NCBI GenBank assembly: GCA_026391695.1
Contig: JAPLDP010000030.1
Location: forward strand, 1 to 32,778
Length of the DNA stretch: 32,778 nt
Direction of reading: 5' to 3'
Source of the DNA: Bacteroidota bacterium
GTDB taxonomy: Bacteria > Bacteroidota > Bacteroidia > Bacteroidales > JAGONC01
The position numbers were made by a program, and so were the translations under genes. Positions 24,775 to 32,734 of the stretch are shown piece after piece. The stretch's first letter is position 1. Every line of letters begins with the position of its first letter. The notes beneath the pieces were generated by a model. That model was given only the letters and a program-made list of their open reading frames with translations. It was not told where the DNA came from and ran no database searches.

Positions 24775-25005
24775 ATGGCAAAAGTCAGAGGCGCTATTGT
24801 AGTTGATATTGAAAAATGCAAGGGTTGCGAAGTATGTATCGGAGCCTGCCCAACACAAGTCATCGCATTGACCGGGCAAGTCAATGGTAAGGGATACCGC
24901 TATGCATACATGCAAAATCCTGAGGTATGCACAGGTTGCACCAACTGCGCTGTCGTATGCCCTGATGGTGTGATCACTGTTTACAGAATTAAAACTGAAG
25001 GTTAG
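24775..25005 (+). CDS. 2-oxoacid:ferredoxin oxidoreductase, delta (2x4Fe-4S) subunit
   Basis: A 76-residue ferredoxin-like subunit with two complete cluster motifs: CKGCEVCIGACP at about 15-26 and CTGCTNCAVVCP at about 54-65. It carries electrons out of the catalytic subunits to ferredoxin. The ATG at 24775 gives MAKVRGAIVVDIEKC, the usual family start. An in-frame ATG at 24721 would add 18 residues without family character. A TAATTTCG at 24698-24705 may be the -7 box. First gene of the operon, with the alpha-subunit gene 23 nt later. Confidence 0.9.
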   Translation: MAKVRGAIVVDIEKCKGCEVCIGACPTQVIALTGQVNGKGYRYAYMQNPEVCTGCTNCAVVCPDGVITVYRIKTEG

Positions 25006-25028
25006 TTCAACAGATAATCCTAAGAAAA

Positions 25029-26111
25029 ATGGGTGAACTGCGATTAATGAAAGGTAATGAGGCTATAGGGGAAGCGGCAATACGTGCCGGTGTGGATGGG
25101 TATTTTGGTTATCCCATCACGCCCCAGTCGGAAATCATCGAATACCTGATGGCCGAGAAGCCTCATGAACGCACAGGCATGGTTGTATTACAGGCCGAAA
25201 GCGAAGTGGCATCCATAAACATGGTTTATGGAGCAGCAGCGACAGGTAAAAAGGCGATGACCACCTCATCAAGTCCCGGCGTGAGCCTCATGATGGAGGG
25301 ACTGTCATATTGTGCCGGCGCTGAAATTCCGTGTGTCGTTGTGAATGTGGTCAGGGGAGGGCCGGGGCTGGGCACCATACAGCCGTCGCAAGCCGACTAT
25401 TTCCAGGCCACAAAAGGCGGCGGACATGGCGACTACCGCCTCATCGTCCTCGCACCCGCCTCCGTACAGGAAATGTCCGACTTCGTCAAACTCGCCTTTC
25501 ACCTGGCATTTAAATACCGTAATCCTGTCATGATCCTGTCGGATGGCGTCATCGGTCAAATGATGGAAAAAGTTGAACTCTTCGAACCAATACCACGGTG
25601 GACTGAAGAGGAAATCACCAGGTTATCGCCATGGGCAACAACGGGCAAAACCAAAAACCGCGAGAGAAATATCATCACCTCCCTCGACCTCGACCCCGCA
25701 CGCCATGAAAAACATAATATCAAATTACAGGAGAAATACGCGAAAATTGTTGAAAACGAAGTTCTATGCGAAAAGATAAATTGTGATGATGCGGAATACC
25801 TTATTGTGGCTTATGGCTGCAGTGCACGTATAGCACAGAAAACACTTGACCTGGCCAGGGCTAAAGGTATTAAACTGGGTTTGTTAAGGGCTATCACCCT
25901 TTGGCCTTTCCCGACAAAACCAATACAGGAGCTTCTGGGACATATAAAAGGCATTCTCACATGCGAACTCAGCGCCGGACAAATGGTGGAAGATGTACGC
26001 CTGGCAGTGGGAAACAATATACCTGTGAAACATTATGGCCGTATGGGAGGCATGCTTTTCACTCCCGATGAAATCCTGCATGTTCTCGAACAAAAAATCA
26101 TAGGAGGATAA
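25029..26111 (+). CDS. 2-oxoacid:ferredoxin oxidoreductase, alpha subunit (VorB/KorA-like)
   Basis: A 360-residue subunit with the domain-I pattern LMKGNEAIGEAAIRAGVDG, the motif YPITPQSEIIEYL, then ESEVASINMVYGAAATGKKAMTTSSS, GPGLGTIQPSQADYFQATKGG and FKYRNPVMILSDGVIGQM. The C-terminal part (LIVAYGCSARIA) is the transketolase-C-like domain. The best resemblance is to subunits annotated as 3-methyl-2-oxobutanoate or 2-oxoglutarate dehydrogenase. Which 2-oxoacid is used cannot be settled from sequence. The beta-subunit gene starts 3 nt after its stop. Confidence 0.92.
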   Translation: MGELRLMKGNEAIGEAAIRAGVDGYFGYPITPQSEIIEYLMAEKPHERTGMVVLQAESEVASINMVYGAAATGKKAMTTSSSPGVSLMMEGLSYCAGAEIPCVVVNVVRGGPGLGTIQPSQADYFQATKGGGHGDYRLIVLAPASVQEMSDFVKLAFHLAFKYRNPVMILSDGVIGQMMEKVELFEPIPRWTEEEITRLSPWATTGKTKNRERNIITSLDLDPARHEKHNIKLQEKYAKIVENEVLCEKINCDDAEYLIVAYGCSARIAQKTLDLARAKGIKLGLLRAITLWPFPTKPIQELLGHIKGILTCELSAGQMVEDVRLAVGNNIPVKHYGRMGGMLFTPDEILHVLEQKIIGG

Positions 26112-26114
26112 GAT

Positions 26115-26903
26115 ATGGCGGAAATCAGATCAGAAGATATCATCCGACCAGAGAATCTGGTGTATAAAAAAACCCCGCTGATGACAGATAACATCCTGAG
26201 CTATTGCCCGGGGTGTGGACATGGCACGGCGCACCGTATCATCATGGAAACCATCGATGAAATGGGACTTCAGGAAAACACCATCGGCGTTTGTCCTGTC
26301 GGCTGTTCTGTCCTGGCCTACGATTTCATGAATATCGATATGCAGCAGGCAGCCCATGGCCGCGCTCCCGCACTGGCAACAGGCATCAAAAGGACATGGC
26401 CCCACAGGCTTGTCTTCACCTACCAGGGTGATGGTGACCTGGCAGCTATCGGTACCAATGAAACTATTCATGCTTGTAACCGTGGTGAGAACTTTACCAT
26501 AATCTTCATCAACAATGGCATCTATGGTATGACCGGAGGCCAGATGGCACCAACCACCCTCGTCGGTATGAAAACATCCACATCGCCTTATGGACGCGAC
26601 GTACATCGGATGGGTTTTCCGCTGAAAATCACCGAGCTGGTGGCACAGCTACCCGGTACCTGGTTTGTCACACGCCAGGCTGTACATACACCCGCTACTG
26701 TCCGCAAAGCTAAAAAAGCTATTCGTACTGCATTCGAAGCTCAAAGAGATAATAAAGGCGGAACCACCTTCATCGAGATCGTTTCAAACTGCAACTCCGG
26801 ATGGAAAATGCGCCCCGTTGAATCTAACAAATGGATGGAAGAGAATATGTTCCCGTTCTATCCACTAGGGGATATTAAAGTGGAAGGAAAACTCGTTAAA
26901 TAA
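26115..26903 (+). CDS. 2-oxoacid:ferredoxin oxidoreductase, beta subunit (TPP-binding)
   Basis: A 262-residue thiamine-diphosphate subunit. YCPGCGHGTAHRI at about 31-43 is the typical N-terminal motif, TYQGDGDLAAIGTNE at about 100-114 is the GDG...N thiamine-diphosphate site (completed by INNGIYGMTGGQMAPT). It pairs with the alpha subunit to decarboxylate the 2-oxoacid to acyl-CoA. It ends 8 nt before a large hairpin that separates it from the gamma-subunit gene. Confidence 0.93.
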   Translation: MAEIRSEDIIRPENLVYKKTPLMTDNILSYCPGCGHGTAHRIIMETIDEMGLQENTIGVCPVGCSVLAYDFMNIDMQQAAHGRAPALATGIKRTWPHRLVFTYQGDGDLAAIGTNETIHACNRGENFTIIFINNGIYGMTGGQMAPTTLVGMKTSTSPYGRDVHRMGFPLKITELVAQLPGTWFVTRQAVHTPATVRKAKKAIRTAFEAQRDNKGGTTFIEIVSNCNSGWKMRPVESNKWMEENMFPFYPLGDIKVEGKLVK

Positions 26904-26910
26904 TCAAACA

Positions 26911-26962
26911 GCCTCACCCCTTCACCCCCTCTCCTCCAGGAGAGGGGGACGGGGGGTGAGGC
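26911..26962. terminator. Large GC-rich hairpin between beta and gamma genes
   Basis: Arms GCCTCACCCC (26911-26920) and GGGGTGAGGC (26953-26962) enclose further complementary runs (CCCCCTCTCCT with AGGAGAGGGGG), giving a long stem and a tiny loop. An AT-rich tail follows. It may attenuate transcription or stabilise the upstream mRNA, so that gamma is made less than or separately from the other subunits. It also fits a dispersed CCCCTCTCC-type repeat. Confidence 0.6.
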
Positions 26963-27065
26963 TAATTAAAAACACAAATAAAAAATAAAAAATTGTTTTC
27001 AATTTCTTATAGTTTTTAATCTTTTATATGTGTTTTTTATTTTTTATTTTTGATCTAATAATAAT

Positions 27066-27617
27066 ATGACTGAAGAAATAATCATAGCAGGATTCGGGGG
27101 GCAGGGTGTTTTATCAATGGGTAAGATACTGGCCTATTCCGGCATTATGCAGAATCAGGAGGTCAGCTGGATGCCGTCGTACGGTCCTGAAATGCGCGGC
27201 GGAACGGCAAATGTCACGGTCATCCTCAGCGATGAACGTATCAGCTCTCCTATCCTGAATTATTTTGACACTGCCATCATCCTTAACCAGCAGTCGATGG
27301 ATAAGTTTGAAAAATCGGTGAAACCGGGAGGAATTCTCATCTATGACGGAAACGGTATCACCCGCCATCCGGTACGGACCGATATCAACATATACCGCAT
27401 TGACGCAGCCGATGAGGCAGCCAAACAGGGACTCTCAAAAATATTCAATATGATCGTCCTCGGCGGTTACCTGAAAATCAAACCCATTGTAAAACTGGAA
27501 AATGTCATTCTCGGTCTCAAAAAATCACTGCCAAACCGGTATCACTATCTCATTCCCGAAAATGAAAAAGCGATTACCATAGGAATGGGACTTATTGAAC
27601 CTGTTCATACCGTCTGA
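27066..27617 (+). CDS. 2-oxoacid:ferredoxin oxidoreductase, gamma subunit
   Basis: A 183-residue gamma subunit. EEIIIAGFGGQGVLSMGKIL at residues 3-22 is the typical start, followed by SWMPSYGPEMRGGTANVTVI and SSPILN. It belongs with the delta, alpha and beta genes upstream, giving the order delta-alpha-beta-gamma. The 162 nt gap to the beta gene is the only break and contains the hairpin. The ATG at 27066 is followed by the normal family start, so the start is firm. Confidence 0.93.
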   Translation: MTEEIIIAGFGGQGVLSMGKILAYSGIMQNQEVSWMPSYGPEMRGGTANVTVILSDERISSPILNYFDTAIILNQQSMDKFEKSVKPGGILIYDGNGITRHPVRTDINIYRIDAADEAAKQGLSKIFNMIVLGGYLKIKPIVKLENVILGLKKSLPNRYHYLIPENEKAITIGMGLIEPVHTV

Positions 27618-27634
27618 TCAGTATCTTACGATCA

Positions 27635-28411
27635 ATGTATCTGCCTGAAAAAGAAATGTTTCAATTCCTTGAAGAAAAATATGATCTGTATAACCGGCCT
27701 TCATTTATTGATACCGACCCCATTTCAGTCCCTCATCAGTTTGAAAAAAAAGAAGATATAGAAATATCAGCCTTTCTAACTGCCACGCTCACCTGGGGTA
27801 TACGTAAATCGACCATTAACAGTGCAAATAAACTGATGCAACTAATGGACTTCCAACCGTACGAATTCATCATTAACGCAGGTAAGGCTGATACCAATCA
27901 CTTAAAACCCTTCGTGCACCGGACATTTAATGGTAACGATTGCATTTATTTTATCCATTCGCTGGAAAATATTTATTGTCATCATGGGGGGCTTGAAAAA
28001 GCCTTTTCAGATGGACTTACCAAAGACGACAACAACGTTAAAAATGCCATCATTCATTTCAGGAAGGTCTTCCTGGAGCTCCCTCACCACGCACATGTTG
28101 AGAAACATATATCCGATCCGCAAAAGAATGCCTCAGCCAAAAGAATCCTTATGTTCCTGCGGTGGATGGTTAGAAATGATAAAAGAGGTGTGGATTTCGG
28201 GATATGGCATACAATATCTCCCAGCCAGTTATATTGCCCTCTGGATGTTCACACAGGCAATATTGCACGTAAACTGGGGCTGTTAAACAGAACATCGAAC
28301 GATTGGAAGGCCGCTGAAGAACTTACCCGCACCCTGCGCCAATTTGACTCAAACGATCCGGTGAAATATGATTATGCCTTATTCGGCCTCGGTATCTTTG
28401 AGAAATTTTAA
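27635..28411 (+). CDS. TIGR02757 family protein
   Basis: A 258-residue protein of the TIGR02757 (DUF2400) family. Diagnostic features are the N-terminal YDLYNRPSFIDTDPISVPHQF, then SAFLTATLTWGIRKSTINSA, RILMFLRWMVRND (about 168-180), and the end LYCPLDVHTGNIARKLGLL with YDYALFGLGIFE. The family resembles helix-hairpin-helix DNA glycosylase folds in outline, but a biochemical function is not established here. It follows the gamma gene by 17 nt and may be co-transcribed. It converges with the M56 gene. Confidence 0.9.
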   Translation: MYLPEKEMFQFLEEKYDLYNRPSFIDTDPISVPHQFEKKEDIEISAFLTATLTWGIRKSTINSANKLMQLMDFQPYEFIINAGKADTNHLKPFVHRTFNGNDCIYFIHSLENIYCHHGGLEKAFSDGLTKDDNNVKNAIIHFRKVFLELPHHAHVEKHISDPQKNASAKRILMFLRWMVRNDKRGVDFGIWHTISPSQLYCPLDVHTGNIARKLGLLNRTSNDWKAAEELTRTLRQFDSNDPVKYDYALFGLGIFEKF

Positions 28412-28489
28412 ATTTAAAAACGAAAAAGTACATCTTAAATTTTAAATTTAAAATGCACTTTTAACCTTTCAAATTTACATTTTCAAATT
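28412..28489. other. Convergent-gene gap with AT-rich palindromes
   Basis: A 78-nt gap between convergent genes. It contains TTTTAAATTTAAAA-type palindromes and the string AAAATGCACTTTT, which also occurs as AAAAATGCACTTTT near 32588. Such palindromes could end transcription from both sides. Confidence 0.4.
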
Positions 28490-30634
28490 TTAAAAGAAAT
28501 AAGTATACCCCTCCTTCAGCTTTTCCCCAAATGCCGACTCGAGCAATCTCCTGTACTTCGCATGGACATCCTTTTCCTGTATCACTCCATTGATCACCAT
28601 CTCCTTTGCAGTAATCTCGATGATGTAGTTGCGCTCTTCTGCTATAAGCCCATCCGATATGAGCTCTTCCCTGATAATTTTCTTGACCTTCAAAACATCC
28701 AGATCGTGGTCGGAATGTCCATAGTTAACGAAAAGATCATCTACTGGTGGCAATGGCCTGGCAAACTCCTCAGGTAATTCCCAATCTCTTTCACTCTCTT
28801 CGGGAACAGCATACTGGAACTCATAATCTTTCAGGGCTTCTTCCCATTCACGACTGAAGTCCTCTGTTTCGAAGTCTTCGGGAAATGTAGAGGAATAATC
28901 CCCGATAACATCGTCAATAGAATCCAGCTCTTCAATTACGCCGGGAGGCAGATCCAAAACATTACTCCACAATAAGCCACAGGGATGAGGACATGTAGTA
29001 TCGGTTGAAAGACTATCAAAACCATAAGAATAAAAAAGCCGGTTAAATTTATCAGGTCCGAAATCGCCGCGAAGGTCCATACATGCCGTATCCGAATCGT
29101 CGAAATAATAAAAATTCTTGCCGTGTCTGAATTTGAAATGCTTGTTGAGAGGAATAGGTGGCATGGCATTAAGATGTTGTTGCTCACGTAATGCCTTAAG
29201 GTATTGCTCCTGAGCCTTGCGTTGCAGTTCGGTGGTTTTTTGCATCTCCTTCATTGCTTCATTTCGTTGCCTGCTGGCTTCTTCAAAGGCTTTCTTTGCC
29301 TCCTCCATGGCTTTTTCCCTGGCAGGTTTAGTCGTATCACCACTATACATCAATAACCCGGATGGATGAGCCAATAAGGGACCTGGCATACACATACGGA
29401 TACGGCCGACAGGTTGGATGTTCAGACTTTTTTCTGAGTTTAAACTGTTTCTTGCCTTGCTTCCGGTTTCAGGTACAAGACCGACAAAAAGTGGCGGGGA
29501 TTGCCAGGTAAAGCTGCTTTGTCCCGGATAAGCCTCCGGTTTGATGGCTTTTTCACTTGGCCCATATGATATCGCAGCATGGGAAGATAGGGTTAGCGCA
29601 ATGACCAGAATAACGATGGCAGGAATAATCCCTTCTGTAAATGCCGGCTTAAAATATGGCTTGCCAATGATGCGGTATATCCGGTTTAATAACTGCTCCT
29701 TTCTACCCGTAAGTGCTGTCACCAACATAGGAATCTCCTGTTCAATTTCCTGCAAACTGGCAAGGGCCCTGGCATAGGTGAGTGAATCCTGGCAGTATGC
29801 TACAGTCATATCATCACAAATGTTTTCCCTTTCAATTCGTATCTGGCGCGATATCCACCAGATGACGGGATTGAAAAAGAATAATACTTCCATGACTGAC
29901 TGAAAAATGTTGACCAGGTAATCTTTACGGTAAATATGGATCATTTCATGAATCAGGATGGTTTCAATTTGCTGCATGGGAAGACCGCTGATGACACCGG
30001 CAGGCAGCAATATGACAGGTTTCAGGCAACCGACAACCATAGGTACTTTGACCATTGCCGATTCCAGTAAGTCAATTTTACGGAATAACCCAATTTTCCT
30101 TTTAAGTTCAATAAACCTTAGTAAAATTTCCTCTCCTGTAGGTCTGGTTTTGGCACTCTTCAGCCTGTGGGCATAGGCAAGTCCTCCGAGCAGTTTTATC
30201 AGAAATATCAGCATCCCGGCTATCCATATGATGACAATAACAGGGGTATTGGCTTCAAAAAAATTGATGGTCGATGCAATTGTATGCTTAATGCCTGTTA
30301 TGCTGCTGCTTAGCGTTTCGGATGTTCCCTGCCTGATCAGGAGAATAACGCCGCTGACCAAGGGATCATTGATGGTTTTCTGCTCACTGGTTATCTGTTT
30401 CACAGGTCCGTCGTGATGAGAAATGATGGAATAGGTGATGACTGAAGCTGTAAAAAGAAGCAGAAGACCAGCTATGTATGCCATATACCGAAACCTGGCA
30501 TTTCGATGCCGGAGATAGGCCATGACACCTGCCATTAACAAACCTATCACTGCACCCTGCCACAGGGAATGAATAAGTGTCCATCCCAGTGCATGGACAA
30601 TCTGATCAGAAATGGTTATACCAAGTAAATTCAT
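28490..30634 (-). CDS. M56 family membrane metallopeptidase (BlaR1-like) with coiled-coil tail
   Basis: A 714-residue signalling peptidase. The N-terminal 330 residues are the M56 part: membrane helices near 14-39, 50-70 and 130-155, zinc motif HEMIH at 229-233 with the third ligand probably Glu270 in RERENICDD, and a helix near 345-362. BlaR1 proteins are sensors that cleave the BlaI repressor. The penicillin-binding sensor domain of true BlaR1 is not recognised here. Instead residues about 425-480 form a Lys/Glu-rich coiled coil, followed by an acidic region and a C-terminal KVKKIIREELISDGLIAEERNYIIEI segment. Start ATG overlaps the blaI stop (ATGA). Confidence 0.87.
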   Translation of the reverse strand: MNLLGITISDQIVHALGWTLIHSLWQGAVIGLLMAGVMAYLRHRNARFRYMAYIAGLLLLFTASVITYSIISHHDGPVKQITSEQKTINDPLVSGVILLIRQGTSETLSSSITGIKHTIASTINFFEANTPVIVIIWIAGMLIFLIKLLGGLAYAHRLKSAKTRPTGEEILLRFIELKRKIGLFRKIDLLESAMVKVPMVVGCLKPVILLPAGVISGLPMQQIETILIHEMIHIYRKDYLVNIFQSVMEVLFFFNPVIWWISRQIRIERENICDDMTVAYCQDSLTYARALASLQEIEQEIPMLVTALTGRKEQLLNRIYRIIGKPYFKPAFTEGIIPAIVILVIALTLSSHAAISYGPSEKAIKPEAYPGQSSFTWQSPPLFVGLVPETGSKARNSLNSEKSLNIQPVGRIRMCMPGPLLAHPSGLLMYSGDTTKPAREKAMEEAKKAFEEASRQRNEAMKEMQKTTELQRKAQEQYLKALREQQHLNAMPPIPLNKHFKFRHGKNFYYFDDSDTACMDLRGDFGPDKFNRLFYSYGFDSLSTDTTCPHPCGLLWSNVLDLPPGVIEELDSIDDVIGDYSSTFPEDFETEDFSREWEEALKDYEFQYAVPEESERDWELPEEFARPLPPVDDLFVNYGHSDHDLDVLKVKKIIREELISDGLIAEERNYIIEITAKEMVINGVIQEKDVHAKYRRLLESAFGEKLKEGYTYFF

Positions 30635-31023
30635 TTTTTACCTCCTTCGAGTTCGTTTATGAGATTTTTAATTTCTTTAAGTTCTTCACGTGATGCTTTA
30701 TAACTGCCCAATGTCTGCATGACAAGCCTCTTGGCTGAGCCATTAAATGCTGTGGCCAGAAGCTTATCCAGAAGGTCACTCTGTACGCTCTCTTTCCTGA
30801 TTACGCTCGAATAAACATGCGTTCGCCCATCGGCCATCCGTGAGACCAGTCCCTTATCCGTCATAATTTGAAGGAACTTCAGCGTCGTGGTATAGCCAAC
30901 CTGCTTCTTCTCATTCAGCCGGTCATTTACAAAACGTACTGTGCTCGGACCGTCCTCCCACAAAATGGATAGTATCTGAAGCTCAGATTCAGTAGGTTTC
31001 GGAAGTTTGCCTGGAGTATTCAT
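30631..31023 (-). CDS. BlaI/MecI-family transcriptional repressor
   Basis: A 130-residue winged-helix repressor of the BlaI/MecI/CopY family: TESELQILSILWEDGPSTVRFVNDRL then GYTTTLKFLQIMTDKGLV (recognition helix) and HVYSS (wing), followed by a C-terminal dimerisation helix ending NELEGGKK. The start is the ATG at 31023. The upstream TTG at 31071 cannot be right because it lies inside the promoter. It overlaps the M56 gene by 4 nt, as in bla/mec-type regulatory pairs, so M56 cleavage probably relieves repression. No beta-lactamase gene is nearby, so the regulated gene is unknown and may be the operon itself. Confidence 0.92.
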   Translation of the reverse strand: MNTPGKLPKPTESELQILSILWEDGPSTVRFVNDRLNEKKQVGYTTTLKFLQIMTDKGLVSRMADGRTHVYSSVIRKESVQSDLLDKLLATAFNGSAKRLVMQTLGSYKASREELKEIKNLINELEGGKK

Positions 31024-31052
31024 TGGGAATTTTTGTAGTGATATAACGTAAC

Positions 31053-31122
31053 TACGAATTCTTTCGTACAAAATTATATCAGGATTTTATAAAATTCAAG
31101 TGGAAGTACGAAATAATTCGTA
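31053..31122 (-). promoter_or_regulatory. Promoter of blaI-M56 with two BlaI-type operators
   Basis: On the minus strand, TTG at 31099-31097 (-33) and TAATTTTG at 31076-31069 (-7), 20 nt apart. Two matching operators of form TACGAA-N4-TTCGTA flank it: 31107-31122 just upstream of the -33 element, and 31053-31068 over the predicted start of transcription. Centres are 54 bp apart. BlaI/MecI proteins bind TACA/TGTA-type palindromes as dimers, so this is the expected autoregulatory site. Confidence 0.8.
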
Positions 31123-31159
31123 TTTTTTTGTTAAAAGTTGTTAAAATAGTGTAATGAGG

Positions 31160-32497
31160 TTATGCGTCTTTCTTATAGGACCATATCATGACCCCTATTG
31201 CCGCCACAAGGAAGAGCATGGATAAGATGAATGCCCACGTGAAACCAGTCAGTTCATAAAGGATGACACCGCCCGTGGGCGCTATGGCGCCTCTTACACC
31301 GGTCAGGATCAGATGCACCGATTGATAATCACCGGCCTCCTCCTTTGAGCAAAAATAAGCTGAGCCTATATACCATAGTAAAGATATGGTTGCAGTGAAA
31401 ATGCTCATAAAAACCACATACAGTATCAGCATGTAAAAAATCCTGATGCCATGAAAATCAAAATAAAACGGAAAATATTCCGACAGAACCATGAACAGGA
31501 TAGAAAGAAGCATAGACAGGAAAGTATATACCCCGAATTTCCGTGGATCCATCGAACCCAGCAAACGGCCAAAAAACGGAAGTAAAATAATAGCCAGCAG
31601 GTTAAAAGCATTTTTGTAAAAGGCCACACTGGAATAATTCAGATGCAATACCCTTTCAAAAAATATGATGATGATGGTATTGCTGATCATAAAGGCAAAC
31701 CCATAAAGCATGAAACTAATCTCAAAATGGCGGTAAGGAGCATTTTTCTTCACTATTCTGAATTGATTCAAGGCCGATTCCCGGACCGAATGCCAGAATC
31801 CACTAAAAATCACGCCTCTGCCAGCATCTGACGGGCTGCCGCCTTTCCCAGGTTGCAAGTTGATGGTTGTTTGATCCCTGTTTTCGATCATCGACAACAG
31901 ATACACAGAAATAATCCCCAATACAGCCACAGCCGGAAAAACATAGGTAAAAGCAAAACTATCCCTGTCAAGGAGCAGGCCGTAAATGAAAGTAGTCACC
32001 AGCATGAGGATTCTGTTCGCCGCTGTGGAATAGCCGTATAATATACCAAAATGGGTATGTTCATAAGTGTTCTTGAGCAAACTGTTAATGACCGGGTAGA
32101 TAACAGGAGAGGCCAGATAATATGCAAGAAAAATCCCTAGGAAGATATAGTGATAGACGGAAGTACCTGTAACTGCTGAAATATCCCGGGGAAAAACCAA
32201 AAGCAAAATCAATGGTGCACGGGTTAAAATACCGACTAAACGCAGGAACCTCTTTCTATTCCTTATTCTTTTAAGGAATTCATTAATAAAGATCAGTAAG
32301 AGAAAAACCAGGACACTGAACTGAAACAGCAGGCCAAGTTGGTACGTGGATCCTTTGAGGCTTTTAATAAATACGAATTCATTCAGTATCAGTACGCCGG
32401 CCAGAATTCCTTCGAGGCAGGAATAGACGAAATGCAGCCTGAATGTGCGCTTCTCGGTATCATTAAGGTGCAGCCGATGAATAAAGATTCCTGACAA
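31160..32497 (-). CDS. MFS-type transporter
   Basis: A 445-residue integral membrane protein with about 12 hydrophobic segments in two halves (for example LLFQFSVLVFLLLIFI, APLILLLVFPR, YHYIFLGIFLAYYLA, ILMLVTTFIYGLLL, then MISNTIIIIFFERVL, LLAIILLPFFGRLLG and IFYMLILYVVFMSIF). The layout (N-terminal half, cytoplasmic loop around residues 205-245, C-terminal half) fits the major facilitator superfamily. The substrate cannot be told from the sequence. It reads toward blaI, whose promoter lies in between, so it is not clearly in the same transcript. The gene at 32733 is divergent. Confidence 0.8.
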   Translation of the reverse strand: MSGIFIHRLHLNDTEKRTFRLHFVYSCLEGILAGVLILNEFVFIKSLKGSTYQLGLLFQFSVLVFLLLIFINEFLKRIRNRKRFLRLVGILTRAPLILLLVFPRDISAVTGTSVYHYIFLGIFLAYYLASPVIYPVINSLLKNTYEHTHFGILYGYSTAANRILMLVTTFIYGLLLDRDSFAFTYVFPAVAVLGIISVYLLSMIENRDQTTINLQPGKGGSPSDAGRGVIFSGFWHSVRESALNQFRIVKKNAPYRHFEISFMLYGFAFMISNTIIIIFFERVLHLNYSSVAFYKNAFNLLAIILLPFFGRLLGSMDPRKFGVYTFLSMLLSILFMVLSEYFPFYFDFHGIRIFYMLILYVVFMSIFTATISLLWYIGSAYFCSKEEAGDYQSVHLILTGVRGAIAPTGGVILYELTGFTWAFILSMLFLVAAIGVMIWSYKKDA

Positions 32498-32662
32498 GAG
32501 GCGATATTTCTCCGAAATTAATGGAATTTCGTTATTCTCTTGATTGAAAATTTAAAATCGGGAAGTTAAATTGTAAATGATAAATTAAAAATGCACTTTT
32601 GCGACTTACAATTTTACTTTTCTTGATTTGATTAATCGCTAACCTGAATTATTCATAAAAAA
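32498..32662. other. Intergenic region upstream of the MFS gene
   Basis: AT-rich noncoding DNA. On the minus strand, a TAATTTCG at about 32513-32520 (20 nt before the ATG) is a weak -7 candidate for the MFS gene. The AAAAATGCACTTTTGCGACTT stretch near 32588 resembles that in the gap at 28412-28489. Confidence 0.35.
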
Positions 32663-32734
32663 ATGGAAAAGTTTGTTATCTCATTGATAATCATTATCTT
32701 TGAGGTGTATAAACTTTTAAACAAACTTTTCCAT
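32663..32734 (+). promoter_or_regulatory. Fur-box-like promoter with 15-bp flanking inverted repeat
   Basis: TTTG (32672-32675) and TATCTTTG (32695-32702), 19 nt apart, form a very good Bacteroidota promoter. Between and over them lies GATAATCATTATC (32686-32698), a 13-nt perfect palindrome matching the right part of the E. coli Fur box; 32680-32698 matches the 19-nt consensus at 15 positions. ATGGAAAAGTTTGTT (32663-32677) is the exact inverse of AACAAACTTTTCCAT (32720-32734), so a 15-bp inverted repeat frames the promoter, its right arm ending in the start codon of the next gene. Confidence 0.7.

Noticed and set aside
31024-31071. TTG start for the BlaI repressor
   Set aside because: It lies within the -7 box and the operator, so it cannot be translated from this promoter.
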